Shown: positions 10,803 through 22,027 of the stretch, piece by piece
Layout of the letters: every line of letters starts with the position of its first letter
Position numbering within the stretch: position 1 is the first letter of the stretch
NCBI GenBank assembly: GCA_028274465.1
Contig: CM051456.1
Coordinates: 50,932,360-50,996,359 of the forward strand
Source: Plantago ovata
Lineage: Eukaryota > Streptophyta > Magnoliopsida > Lamiales > Plantaginaceae
Reading direction: 5' to 3'
DNA: 64,000 nt
Program-made: the position numbers and the translations under genes
Notes under the pieces: model-generated
Seen by the model: the letters and a program-made list of their open reading frames with translations, nothing else
Database searches by the model: none
What the model was told of the DNA's origin: nothing

Positions 10803-12830
10803 CTATCTCTTCTTTTTGCGGGTACTAGACTTCCCCCTCATTGATCTCCTTTCCATGCCACGAACCTGTGAATAAGAAAGAATATAGGCTGCAAGACCAC
10901 AATAGTGAGTAATAATATCAGGCGGTTCCGGTGGATCAGGTATGGCTTGTAATACGTGTCGTTTGCCATCCACCTCAATGGTGCAAGTTCTTTGGTAGAT
11001 GTCCATTACTGAGCGTAGCTTGGTCAAGAATGTTTGCCCTAAGAGTATGACATCCCCCGTCCCAGGTGCAGATGCCGGCATAACTACGAAATTGGTGTTT
11101 ATTGATGCTTCACCAATCTTGACCAACACATTTTTCACAACGCCTTCGGGTCTCATGGATGATCCATCCGCCAGTCGCACAATAGCCCTTTCCTCAGATA
11201 GTTTTCCAAGGTTACTCTTTTCAAACACATTCAACGGAATTATGTTTGAGTAGGATCCCGTGTCTAGTGTGGCACGGACATCTTCAAGCTCACCAATCCC
11301 TACCTTAACATCGAAACTTTTAGGGAGTGGTTCAGGATCCTCTTGCTCCTCATCACTTGTGTCAGAACCAAGGTCCTCCTCTTCTTCCTTAGCCTGTAGA
11401 AGTTCTTCCTTCATGCAACACTCGCACCTAACGACCTTCTCAGTGTTGCCTTGTTCTTTACTTGCTCTTCGGTCGATCAACTCTTGCATCTTTTGATGGG
11501 CAAGCCTAGTTCTATCTTCCAACCTATCTAGCCTTGCCCTAGTCTTCTCGGAATCCTCCTCATACCGTTTGAGAAAACTTTGTGTGTGATCGACCATCTT
11601 CTGTAAGTTCTCCATCAGTAGAGCTGTCTTCGACTTCGGTGGCTCTTTCGGAGCGGGGTTTTCGCAATGATCGTTACCATAGTTCAGCCTGCTACGGTCT
11701 TGGTTAGGTCCATAAGTTTGGTTAGCCGGTGCATACCCTTGATTGTTACGGTATCCTCTTCTCCAGAATCCACCTCGAGGATTCCTACCGTCTTGTCCGT
11801 AGCTAACTTCTTGAGTGCCAAACTCCGTAGTGAAGGCTTCTTCTTCTCCTCCTCGAGCCCAGTTGCCATCTTCGTATGCCAACTCCGATCTACACATATG
11901 AGCTCCATGCCCATAGTTCTTGCATATTCGGCATACTTCGTTTGAAACAGTTGTTCCGGTGGCGCTCTTGAGGACTTGCTTCAATTCGTTGGTAAAGCAC
12001 TCGAATTGATCCCCATTCCCCTTGTACATAGGGGCTTCTTGAGTCGGTGGAGCTTCAGGTCCACGTCTCCTAACCATTGCTCTTGGGTCCTTGAACTGCG
12101 AACCCTTAGCAAGCCTTTCGAAAACTGCCCAGACGGATTCTACGGTTTCCTCCCAAATATTGCCTCGGCATTGGAAATCCACCACTTGTTGGTTCTCGAA
12201 GGTTAGTCCATTGTAGAAGTGTTGGACTAGGTCGGAGAGTTCAAAACCATGGTGAGGGCACTTGTTCGTGAGATCTTGGAACCTCTCGAACGCGGTGTAG
12301 ATGGTCTCATCATAGTCCTGCTTGAATCCAGTGATTTGCGCCTTAAGCGCAGTAGTCAGAGTGTGTGGGAAGTATTTCTCCATGAAAGCTGAAAAAACCT
12401 TTTCCCAAGTGTCCAGCGAGCCGGCTGGTAGAGAATTCAGCCATGACTTGGCTTTGTCGCCAAGTCCCATAGCAAAAACCTTCATCCTCAACTCATCCGT
12501 TGTTATGTCAGCTCCGGCTCGTGGGAGTTGGTTGACGAAATCATCGATATCGTTCAAGTACCCCATCACATCTTCCCTTGATAAGCCATAGAACCTCGGG
12601 AGTTGTTGGAATGCGTGGTTCTTGATTTCCAGATCTCGGGTTGCGGGCGAAAGAACAATCGTCGGTCCCCTCATACGATCCTTGGTGGGTTGTACCCATG
12701 CCTTCAGTGGTCTAGCTTCTGCCATTCCGTCGATTTCCTTGAAAAGGAGTCGCCTTCTTTGGTGGTAGACTCTATCGATCTTAGCAATTGAATCAGCAAG
12801 CGGTATTTCTGCAGAATGTGTATGCGACAT
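10803..12830 (-). CDS. Gag-protease polyprotein of G1b (Athila-like)
   Basis: An uninterrupted frame of 675 codons from MSHTHS (two in-frame upstream Met codons discounted because the sister copies start at MPHTRS). Gag capsid domain at about 55-230 with FAMGLGDKAKSWLNSLP, KCPHHGFEL and HFYNGL, the Retrotrans_gag pattern of the Athila/Tat group. Zinc knuckle VCRICKNYGHGAHMC (CX2CX4HX4C) at about 300. An aspartic protease with DTGSYSN and VILLGQTF follows in the last third. Relative to G1c it lacks an in-frame segment of about 20 residues after HQRRRLL and another of about 19 before the CECC pair. Gag packages element RNA and the protease cleaves it. No polymerase follows. Confidence 0.85.
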   Translation of the reverse strand: MSHTHSAEIPLADSIAKIDRVYHQRRRLLFKEIDGMAEARPLKAWVQPTKDRMRGPTIVLSPATRDLEIKNHAFQQLPRFYGLSREDVMGYLNDIDDFVNQLPRAGADITTDELRMKVFAMGLGDKAKSWLNSLPAGSLDTWEKVFSAFMEKYFPHTLTTALKAQITGFKQDYDETIYTAFERFQDLTNKCPHHGFELSDLVQHFYNGLTFENQQVVDFQCRGNIWEETVESVWAVFERLAKGSQFKDPRAMVRRRGPEAPPTQEAPMYKGNGDQFECFTNELKQVLKSATGTTVSNEVCRICKNYGHGAHMCRSELAYEDGNWARGGEEEAFTTEFGTQEVSYGQDGRNPRGGFWRRGYRNNQGYAPANQTYGPNQDRSRLNYGNDHCENPAPKEPPKSKTALLMENLQKMVDHTQSFLKRYEEDSEKTRARLDRLEDRTRLAHQKMQELIDRRASKEQGNTEKVVRCECCMKEELLQAKEEEEDLGSDTSDEEQEDPEPLPKSFDVKVGIGELEDVRATLDTGSYSNIIPLNVFEKSNLGKLSEERAIVRLADGSSMRPEGVVKNVLVKIGEASINTNFVVMPASAPGTGDVILLGQTFLTKLRSVMDIYQRTCTIEVDGKRHVLQAIPDPPEPPDIITHYCGLAAYILSYSQVRGMERRSMRGKSSTRKKKR

Positions 12831-12971
12831 ACACAATCTGTGACAGACTAGGTAAAGTGATTAGAAACAAATAGGAAAACAGAGAGAGATTAAAAAGGAA
12901 AACTAAAACTAAAAGAAATAGGAATCTAAAGCTGTAAATAAAAACAAATTAAATAGAAAAAAGGAGTATAG

Positions 12972-12989
12972 TCCCCGGCAGCGGCGCCA
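12972..12989 (-). other. Primer binding site of G1b (tRNA-Asp type)
   Basis: On minus, TGGCGCCGCTGCCGGGGA lies three bases inside the 5' LTR. It complements the 3' end of plant tRNA-Asp with one mismatch. Confidence 0.8.
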
Positions 12990-12992
12990 ATT

Positions 12993-14273
12993 TGATGAAC
13001 GGAGATTTGTCAGGTCTCGATTCAGCAAATAATATTTGTTATTTAGCCAAAGGCAATCCACAACTACAACGAAAACCGTAGTGTAGTAGCAGAATGACTC
13101 GAGTGTCGTTCTCTCAGGACTATAACTAGCTTTATCTATTTAACAAGAAAATATAAAGCAACAGATAAAAAGCGATAGGGGGTTTTCAAGCAGATAATGG
13201 AGGCTGGTGATAGTATGGTCCTTCTTAACATAATGGGTCGATAATCATGCATAAATTCATCGGTCTTGCATAGAGATCTTTGAATGAATCTTGGGTCCTG
13301 TTGTAAGTATTTTGCACTACGAAGATAATATGGGTCTGACCTGTCAACAACTAACGTCCTGTTGTGTTCCGTAATCATTCAACACTACGAAGATAATTAA
13401 GTCTGATTGGCCGACAAGTGTCCTAGTGTGCATAATGATCAATACAACATACGAGAATTTTGGTGTTCAACTCATCAACGAAATAAAGCAATGACACGGA
13501 GTATAATGCGCGATATAGCCATTAGCATGATTATCTTCCCTCGCTAAGAATTCTCATACTACCACCAACGATAAATTTAGCTACTCATAATGTGCATGCA
13601 ATCAATAGCAATCATAGAAGAAAACATATTGAAAGAATATATAAAATAAGTAGATAAAAGTTGTAAGATACAAAGTTACCGAAGGTTGTCAATCTCCGGA
13701 TGATTGTGATCCTACACGCTCCAATCTGCTATGAAAAAGTATCCCCTAAGCTATGGAACTCCCAGGACAAGCCCCGGGAAGTTCCTACCTAAAACTATAG
13801 AGAGAGGTGAGAAAGTAGGCTTGGAAAGATATGATTTTCGGAGAGAAAACTCGCAACTATATATAGGCCCGATTTTTGCCCGCGGCGGTTCGCCCCGTGT
13901 CTGCGGCGGTTTGCCCCACAGTGTAAACGCGGAATTTCCGCGTTTTCGACGCGGTTTTGGATTTCTTCACCTTTTCGGACTCGGTTTTAGACTTCTAATA
14001 GCCTTCTAACCTCCAGATTCGACCCCTAGACTCCAAATCCTATCCGGAAACCTTCAGATACTCCAAATAGGCTTTTGGAACACCAGTTCCTTGTAGACTT
14101 CAATATAAATGCCCGTAATTCTCCGAATTTCAACCAAAACCTGTAAAATAAAATCTAAAGGGAAACGTGACACTATTCTAATAAAATGTACTAAACTACA
14201 GCTAAATTATCATAGAGGATAGCTAAATTAGGTGAAAAAGACTCGAATGAAAGTGTAAAATACACATTCATCA
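12993..14273 (-). repeat. G1b 5' LTR
   Basis: Same length and boundaries as the 3' LTR. U3 palindromes lie at 13878-13920, one with a G-to-A change breaking an arm. TATATATA follows on minus. Confidence 0.9.
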
Positions 14274-14278
14274 GGAAC

Positions 14279-14686
14279 CTCAAACTTATCTTAGTGGATT
14301 CAATTCTAGAAAGGACAAAGTGGATTAGTTGAGAGATTACGCCACTCTCAGATACCACTATAAAAGTGTTTGTGTGATTTACTTACTGTACTTAGTTTCA
14401 GCAAAGCATATCTATCTGTACACAAGTCACTCACATCACTTGCTGAAACTATCATTTACTGAAAAAGAACTTATTGTATCAAAGACTTCCGCTCTCTGAT
14501 TTTAAGTATCAGCAAACCTAGTTACTGTGAAGTAACTCACGCTTGCTGAGAAAGCTAAGTATCAGCAAACTCATTACTGAAAAGTAATAAGCACTTCCTG
14601 AGAAAGTTTTTAAACGACGAAAGTTTGAAAAGACTATTCACCCCCCCCCCCCTCTAGTCTTTTCTTGTTGTTTAAAGGGACCAACA
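14279..14686 (+). repeat. C1 5' LTR, second part
   Basis: Resumes after the GGAAC duplication and ends GGGACCAACA, matching the inverted TGTTAGG start. It contains a run of C just before CTCTAGTC, and several TTGCTGA/TCAGCAA words. Both LTR parts together are 1574 bases. Confidence 0.85.
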
Positions 14687-14688
14687 AG

Positions 14689-14706
14689 TGGTATCAGAGC
14701 TGGAGG
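14689..14706 (+). other. Primer binding site of C1 (initiator-Met tRNA type)
   Basis: TGGTATCAGAGCTGGAGG two bases after the LTR is the standard plant Copia primer site complementary to initiator tRNA-Met. Confidence 0.9.
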
Positions 14707-14798
14707 TTCTTTAACCTTCAGCACTGAACCTAGATCCCCTTAGGTGCTTTCCGTAAATCACTCTCACTTGATCAGTTTGGTAGAGTTTTGCTGACAGG

Positions 14799-17104
14799 AT
14801 GTCTTTAGGAGACGCTCCCTTGCTGAAGCTGGAAAACTATGAAAAATGGCGAAACAACATGATGCTACATCTTGAGGCCATTAGTGATGAGATGGTTACG
14901 GTCATTAATGATGGACCTATCAAGATCACTAAGGTTGAAAGAAGTTTTCCTCACAAAACCACTGAAGCTGGAAAGGAAACTATCTTAGGCGAACCGGTTG
15001 ATACCGTTGTGCCAAAACCAAGAGAGGAATGGACTTCCGACGAAGCTAAGAGATTCCGTCTTGATGGCCAAGCAAGAAACATCATCATTCGATCAACTCC
15101 GGATACTATACAGTTCAAACTGTGGGGTGCTAAAACTGCTAAGGAAGCTTGGAAATGGGTTCCAGATCTTTGTGCTGGATCAGACAAAACCAAGGAAAAC
15201 AAACTTGAAGTGCTGAAATTAAAAGTTCCAAAACTTTAAACAAGGTACAAACGAGTCACTGGAAGACTTGGACTTCAGATTCACAACTCTTGTTAGTGAA
15301 ATGGAAGCCTTGGGTGTTGGAAATCTTTACTCAGATTCTGAGAAGGTGAAAACCATCATCAGAAGTCTGAATCAAGAATGGATCCACACTCAGAACTTCT
15401 ACTACAATCAAGGAATGCCAGACATTACACCAACAGAGTTGTTCTCTCATCTTGCTACTGTCAACTACGAGACAAAGCAAAGAGAAAATGTGTTTGCTAA
15501 AAAATCGCAAAACATTGCTCTTGCTGCAAAGCCGTCATCTTCTGAAAAGAAGAATGATAAAGAGCCTGCTGATGAAAATTCTTTGGTTGTCAAAAACATG
15601 AAGAAATTCATCAGTAAGGAACTTGAAAGGCGAAAAGCAAAAGAGAAGCTGAAAAAGCATGCAAAAAGCCTGGACACTCAAAGCAAATTGCCCTTTGCTG
15701 AAAGGCAAATCTGCTGAAAAGAAGAAGTTCAAAAGAGCTTTTATTGCTGAAGAAAAGATGAAGCTTCAAGCAAAAATCGATGAATTGTGCATTGATACTA
15801 GCTCCGAAGACAGTGAGGATGAAAGTTCAGACACTGACGATGAAGAAGCCACTCTTGACGTAGAGATTGGCAAAGAAGTTTGTGGAATAGCTATGGAAGC
15901 TTATCCATATGTGTCAAACTACGAGTTCTGCCTCATGGCCGGTCAGGTAAACAACCCTACCTCTGACTCAGACTCAGAAAGTGAAGACGAGATTGACCTT
16001 GACAAGATTCAAGGAGAAATCGAAAGATTTGAGAAAACTCTGAGCAGACAGCAAGAGAAACTACAGATTGTTGAAACTCTGACCAAGCAGACTACTGAAA
16101 AGTATATCTTGCTGAAGGAAGAGACAGAAGAAAAGGATGCTGAAATAAGGCGTCTTAAGAAGTTGATTGCTGAAGCTACAGAGAAGAATTCTTAAATGTC
16201 ATTAGAATTGGAAGAATATCAGTCCTCAATTCTAAAGTTACTTGCTGAAATCCAAGAAATGAAAAAGATGAAAATCAATTTCAAATCTTATGCTGACGCA
16301 AGTAATACGCTGACTGAACTAAACTCTTATTTGAGAGATCCATCTCAGAAAGAAGGTTTAGGTGCAACGTATGAAGGTGATGACGTAGAAATCTTGAGTA
16401 AAGACAAATCACCGATTTCCTTCGTACGTGCTACTGATAGTGGTCAACCAGAACTCTATCAGTTTGGTCAATCTAAGGTTGCTGAAACATGCAATCAAGT
16501 ACCTATGACCATAAAGCCCGCTGTTGCTACTCAAAGTAACAAGACTTTAAAAGGAAAACAGATTGCTGAGAAGCAAACTGTAAAGAAGAAGGATGATGTG
16601 AAGCATTCCGCCAAACAAGTTGCTGAAAAGCAATTTGTTAAGACAAAAGGCAAGAGTACTAAAAGTAATCAGAAGACCTTTGCTAACAAACCTGAATCAA
16701 GTAAGGTTGTTGATACAAAAGCTCAGCATTCTCCGAAAAGTGGATTCGGTTTCAAAACCAAGCAAAGTCAACTTTTTCACGAGTATAAGCAAAGTCAGCA
16801 AAGATACTTCAAAGAGATGAACAAAATCAAGTCTAAGAGTTCTGAAAAGACTCTAAATGCTAGGGCTAGAAGGAACCTTGCTAGAAAAGAACTTACTGAA
16901 AAGTATGTTCAGCAAAAAGGTCAACCGAGAAAGACGCCACATCAGAAAGTGGACTTTATCAGCACGAATCAAAAGTCTTTCAGCTCAAAACCTCCTAGTT
17001 CCTCAGCAAGTAGAAAACAAGTCAAAGTTGAAAAACTTAAGACTTGGGTTTCCACTGGACGCATTCTTGAACATGTTAATGGACATCCAATATTGGATAA
17101 TTAA
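14799..17104 (+). pseudogene. Gag of Copia element C1, broken
   Basis: Starts MSLGDAPLLKLENYEKW, a Copia gag N-terminus. The frame shifts by +1 near 15225-15240 (the same place as in C3), then continues with DFRFTTLVSEM. A deletion of about 116 bases joins KKHAKSL and removes the first cysteines of the zinc knuckle that C3 keeps as CFYCKKPGHFKANC. A CAA-to-TAA change at about 16193 adds a stop. The C-terminal half is Lys/Glu-rich with predicted coiled coil (EIERFEKTLSRQQEKLQ) and an acidic stretch. The terminal ILDN then stop (17104) is shared with C2 and C3 and is the real gag end. Pol follows in another frame. Confidence 0.75.
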
Positions 17105-17109
17105 CTTGT

Positions 17110-17310
17110 TTGCTATTGATTGTGCAGACTTTAGCCACGGAGACAAACGATGCAATCTGGCACTTTGACAGTGGTTGTGGAAACCACATGACGGGCAACA
17201 AGAATAACCTTATAAACTATAGACGGTGGTCTAAAGGTCCAACAATAAGGTTTGCTGGTGGAGGCTCTGGTTCTACAAAAGGCTATGGTGACGTGAAGTT
17301 AGGATGCATT
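17110..17310 (+). pseudogene. Pol of C1, protease region, first fragment
   Basis: Encodes NDAIWHFDSGCGNHMTGNKN, the Copia protease to pre-integrase start with its active-site Asp-Ser-Gly. The frame is cut by G1a at 17310 and resumes at 25729. There is no in-family ATG; the coding frame opens just behind a splice-acceptor-like TGATTGTGCAG at 17126. Confidence 0.75.
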
Positions 17311-18623
17311 TGATGAATGTGTATTTTACACTTTCATTTGAGACTTTTTCACCTATTTTAGCTATCCTCAATGTTTATTTAGCTATATTTTAGTGCATTT
17401 TATTAGAATAGTGTCACGTTTCCCTTTAGTTTTTATTTTACAGGTTTTGGTTGAAAAATGAGGATTTCCGGGCAATTATATTGAAGTTGACAAGGAATTG
17501 GTGTTCCACAAGCCTATTTGGAGTATCTGAAGGTTTCTGGATAGGATTTGGAGTCTAGGGGTCGAATCTGGAGGTTAGAAGGCCACTAGAAGTCAGAAAC
17601 CGAGTCCGAAAAGGGGAAGAAATCCAAAAACGCGTCCAAAAAGCGGAATTCCGCGAATTTTACTCCCGGGCGAATCGCCCGGGACGTGGAGCGAATCGCC
17701 CTACACCGGGCGAATCGCCCGGTGTGTGGGGCCCTTCGCCCCACACTAATTCGAACACTATATATAGTTGCTCAGTTTTTCTCCGAAATTCATACTTTTC
17801 CAGACCTATTCTCTCACCTCTCTCTGTAGTTTTAGGTAGGAACTTCCCAGAGCCTGTTCTGGGGGTTCGTAGCTTAGGAGATACTTTTTCATAGCAGATT
17901 GGAGCTTGTAAGATCGCGATTCTTCGGAGACTGACAACCTTCGGTAACATTGTATCTTACGGTTTATTCTACTTATTTTTATATATCTTTCAACATGTTT
18001 TCTTCTATGATTTCTGTTGATTGCATGACAACTATGAGTAGCTAAACTTATCGTTGGTGGTAGTATGTGAATTCTTAGCGAAGGGTTGATAATCATGCTA
18101 ATGGCTATATCGCGCATTATACTCCGTGTTATTGCTTTATTTCGTTGATCAGGCTCAGCCTTTATTTTCGTATGTTGATTAATTATTATGCACAACTGGA
18201 CCCTCGTCGACCTATGCACATCTATATCTTCGTAGTGTTGAATAATTACGGAACACAATTGGACAATAGTGTTGACCTGTCAGTATCTTTATCTTCGTAG
18301 TGCTTAATAATTACAACACGACAATTGATTGATCAAAGATCTCCATGCAAGACCGAGGAATTTACGCATGATTATTAACCCGTTATGCTTTGAAGGACCA
18401 TACTATCACCAATCTACATTATCTGTTAGAAAAACCTTTTCTATATCGTCTGCTGTTTTATATTCTTTAATTAAATTAGATAAAGCTAGTTATAGTCCTT
18501 AGAGAATGACACTCGAGGTCATTCTACTGCTACACTACGGTTTTCGTTGTAGTCGTGAATTGCCTTTGGCTAAATAACAAATTTATTTGCTTGAATCGGG
18601 ACCCGACAAATCTCGGTTCATCA
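17311..18623 (+). repeat. G1a 5' LTR
   Basis: Begins TGATGAATGTG and ends GGTTCATCA. U3 palindromes at 17665-17746 precede TATATATA at 17759-17766; the transcript should start about 30 bases later. A CTTCG/GTAACA donor-like site at about 17942 lies in the transcribed part and is kept in the sister copies. Confidence 0.9.
17665..17746 (+). promoter_or_regulatory. U3 palindrome array and TATA context of G1a
   Basis: Four adjacent inverted repeats. The first, third and second share the core GGGCGAATCGCCC (the second shortened to GCGAATCGCCC); the third has perfect 10-base arms around one base. The fourth is GTGTGGGGC/GCCCCACAC with a 5-base spacer. TATATATA follows 13 bases downstream. All are CpG-rich. 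The layout suggests binding sites or methylation targets controlling the LTR promoter. Confidence 0.6.
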
Positions 18624-18626
18624 AAT

Positions 18627-18644
18627 TGGCGCCGTTGCCGAGGA
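18627..18644 (+). other. Primer binding site of G1a (tRNA-Asp type)
   Basis: TGGCGCCGTTGCCGAGGA, three bases after the LTR, complements the tRNA-Asp 3' end with one mismatch. Confidence 0.85.
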
Positions 18645-18767
18645 CTATACTCCTTTTTCTGTTTAACTTGTTTATATTTTCAACATTCAATTCCTAATTC
18701 TATTAGTTTTAGTTTTCCTTTTTAATCTCTCTCTGATACTGCTTTCCTAGTCTGATACAGATAGTGT

Positions 18768-20925
18768 ATGCCACATACACGATCTAGAGGACCACCGCTT
18801 GCTGATTCAATTGCTAAGATCGACAGAGTCTACCACCAGAGAAGGCGACTACTTCAAAGGCGTGCACTAGAGGAAATAGAGGATACCGATTTCTCTGAAT
18901 CTCTACACAGTCTTTTCAAGGAAATCGACGGAATGGCAGAAGCTAGACCACTGAAAGCATGGGTTCAACCCACTAAGGATCGTATGAGGGGACCGGCGAT
19001 TGTTCTTTCGCCTGCAACTCGATATCTGGAAATCAAGAACCACGCATTCCAACAACTTCCGAGGTTCTATGGCTTAGCAAGGGAAGATGTGATGGGGTAC
19101 TTGCACGATATCGATAATTTCGTCAACCAACTCCCACGACCCGGAGCTGAAATAACAACGGATGAGTTACGGATGAAGGTTTTTGCTATGGGGCTTGGCG
19201 ACAGAGCCAAGTCATGGTTGAGTTCTCTACCAGCAGGCTCGCTGGACACATGGGAGAAGATTTTTTCAGCTTTCATGGAAAAATACTTCCCTCACACCTT
19301 GACTACCGCGCTTAAGGCGCAAATCACTGGATTCAAACAAGACTATGATGAGACCATCTACACCGCATTTGAGAGGTTCCAAGATCTCACGAACAAGTGC
19401 CCTCACCATGGTTTTGAACTTTCTGACATAGTCCAACACTTCTACAATGGACTAACCTTCGAGAACCAACAAGTGGTGCATTTCCAATGCCGAGGCAATA
19501 TTTGGGAGGAAACCGCAGAAGCCGTCTGGGCAGTTTTCGAAAGGCTTGCTAAGGGTTCACAGTTCAAGGACCCAAGAGAAATGGTTAGGAGACGTGGACC
19601 TGAAGCTCCACCGACTCAAGAAGCCCCTATGTATAGGGGGAATGGGGATCAATTCGAGTGCTTTACCAACGAATTGAAGCAAGTCCTCAAGAGCGCCACT
19701 GGAACAACTGTTTCGAACGAAGTATGCCGAATATGCAAGAACTATGGGCATGGGGCTCATATGTGTAGATCGGAGCTTGCGTATGATGATGGCAACTGGG
19801 CTCGAGGAGGCGAAGAGGAAGCCTTTGCTACGGAGTTTGGTACTCAAGAAGCTAGCTACGGACAAGATGGTAGGAATTCTAGAGGTGGATTTTGGAGAAG
19901 AGGATTCCGAATAATCAAGGATATGCACCGGCTAACCAAACTTATGGCCCTAACCAAGACCGTAGTAGGCTAAACTATGGTAATGATCACTGCGAAAACC
20001 CCGCTTCGAAAGAGCCACCGAAGTCGAAGTCGGCTCAACTGATGGAGAACTTGCAAAAGATGGTTGATCACACCCAAAGTTTTCTCAAACGTTACGAAGA
20101 AGATTCCGAGAAGACTAGGGCAAGGCTTGATAGGTTGGAAGAGGGCACTAGGCTTGCCATCAAAAGATGCAGGAGTTGATCGACCGAGGAGCAAGTAGGG
20201 AACAAGGCAAACTGCCTAGCAACACTGAGAAGTCGAATTCCATTACATTGGCTGGTGATCTACCTGACGAAATCACCATCAAGAAGGTTGCTAAGTGCGA
20301 GTGTTGCAAAAAGGAAGAACTTGTACAGGCTAAGGAAGAAGAGAAGGACCTTGGTTCTGACGAAAGTGATGAGGAGCAAGAGGATCCCGAGCCACTCCCT
20401 AAAAGTTTCGATGTTAAGGTCGGGATTGGTGAGCTTGAAGATGTCCGTGCCACACTAGACACGGGATCCTACTCTAACATACTCCCTTTGAATGTGTTTG
20501 AAAAGAGTAGCCTTGGAAAACTATCTGAGCATAGGGCTATTGTACAACTGGCGGATGGATCCTTTATGAGACCCGAAGGCGTTGTGAAAAATGTGTTGGT
20601 CAAGATTGGTGAAGCTTCTGTATACACCAATTTTGTAGTTATGCCGGCGTCTGCACCTGGGACGGGGGATGTCATACTGTTAGGGCGAACGTTCTTGACT
20701 AAGATACGCTCCATGATGGACATCTACCAAAGAACTTTCACTATTGAAGTGGATGGAAAGCAACACGTGTTGCAAGCCATATCTGATCCACCCGATTCGC
20801 CTGATATTTCTTACACTACTCACTACTGTGGTCTTGCAGCCTATGTTCTTTCTTATTCACAAGTTCGTGGCATGAAGAGGAGATCAATGAAGGGGAAGTC
20901 TAGTACCCTCAGAAAGAAGAGCTAG
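18768..20925 (+). pseudogene. Gag-protease of G1a with two frameshifts
   Basis: Starts MPHTRS. Capsid, zinc knuckle (VCRICKNYGHGAHMC) and protease (DTGSYSN, VILLGRTF) are all recognisable and nearly identical to G1c. One base is missing near 19912 (TTCCGAATAATC against TTCCGAAATAATC in G1c) and one near 20158 (GCCATC against GCCCATC), so the protein is broken in three pieces. Confidence 0.85.
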
Positions 20926-21170
20926 GCACAGACAGGAGTCGAGTCAAAGACTTTAAATAATGGCGCTATCCGGGAGGCAACCTGGAGTTTTTATCGCTTT
21001 CTTTACCGCTTTATTGCATGCATTCATTCTTGAACGATTTGCTTTTCATATGTGAATTTGTTCATGTCTGTGTCGTATATGCTTATGTTTGAGTGATATT
21101 TTTCGAGTGGTTTTATGAAAAAAAAATTGGTTTCGGGGATTAAAAACCGCGTTTTCTGACGAAAGGACTG

Positions 21171-21256
21171 TCTCCCCAATCGGGGAGCGGGGGGCAAATC
21201 GCCCCGCATGGGGAGACTCGCCCCACACTGGGGGCGACTCGCCCCACGGTCCCAGA
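21171..21256 (+). promoter_or_regulatory. Palindrome array upstream of ORF2 (G1a)
   Basis: CTCCCCAATCGGGGAG, then GGGGGCAAATCGCCCC, a diverged copy, then GGGGGCGACTCGCCCC. Same arrangement as at 10491-10558 in G1b and 50634-50745 in G1c. A pyrimidine-rich leader follows. Confidence 0.5.
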
Positions 21257-21479
21257 AGACTAAAAACGCGGGTCTCCCCCTTCTCTCCTCATTTTTTTCA
21301 TATTTTCACCATTCTTCCTCCCCAAAATACGAAACTTGCGAAAATTACTTCAAATCTTCATAACTTCTTCATTTCTTCACCAAATTTAGTGTTCTTTAGC
21401 TTCAATCGAAGCCTATTACGTGATCTATCTTTTCATCCGAACAGATTTTTCCCTAGTGCATTAGTTTTTCAGATCTGAG

Positions 21480-22022
21480 GTATCTTCTTATGAACCCTAA
21501 TTTTCAAATTTGGGGGTTTTCTAATTTGAGCTTCAATTATGCTTATATGATGTATGGGTAGGTTATTTGTATGATTAGAAAGCATTATTTACTATCAATT
21601 GCATGCTTAATTATGCTTGGGATGTTGATTTGGGAATTTTGCTACTAGATGATATATCTTGTTATGCAATGTATCTTTATCTTTGATTTCTTGCTTATAA
21701 TTGTGTTTATTGATGTAATGATGATGGATTTGATGATAGAATGCTTAATTGTTGAGTATGAGGATTTATGATGCTAGAATTTTTCGCTACTATGGTATGA
21801 ATTGAGCCTAGTGATCTAGGTTATTGGTTGTCTAGCAAGACCATAATGTAATCTATTACATGTAGAAGTTACATTGGTATGTTGCATGTTGAAGAAGCTA
21901 GGCTAGACATATAAGGTTTGGGGAGATCGATTTATGAGATTATCACTTGTGTGTTTCGTTCTTACACTAGCATATGCATAAGTCAGTTTTTTGTCATACG
22001 AGGTACTAACTGTTGTTTGCAG
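21480..22022 (+). other. Predicted 5' UTR intron of G1a ORF2
   Basis: Donor ATCTGAG/GTATCT, acceptor TGTTGTTTGCAG/GAACC, 543 bases, T-rich, with the ORF2 ATG 6 bases into the next exon. Supported by matching sites in G1b and G1c although the interior is only about 80% identical between G1a and G1c. Confidence 0.5.
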
Positions 22023-22027
22023 GAACC

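Larger units (their letters stand above)
6076..14273 (-). mobile_element. Athila-like Gypsy element G1b, complete and non-autonomous
   Basis: Two 1281 bp LTRs (6076-7356 and 12993-14273) flank an interior with primer binding site, gag-protease, an ORF2 unit and a 3' untranslated region. The target duplication GGAAC is perfect (6071-6075 and 14274-14278). The LTRs differ at roughly 20-25 positions by eye, near 2%, so the insertion is fairly recent. No reverse transcriptase, RNase H or integrase is present. It lies inside the 5' LTR of C1. Confidence 0.9.

Noticed and set aside
14641..14652. Poly-C run as a sequencing artefact
   Set aside because: A C run before CTCTAGT is usual near the end of plant Copia LTRs; only its exact length is doubtful.
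17942..18760. Leader intron from the G1 LTR to just before gag
   Set aside because: CTTCG/GTAACA and GATACAG are kept in the copies, but these regions are nearly identical anyway, so conservation proves little. Not listed as a feature.
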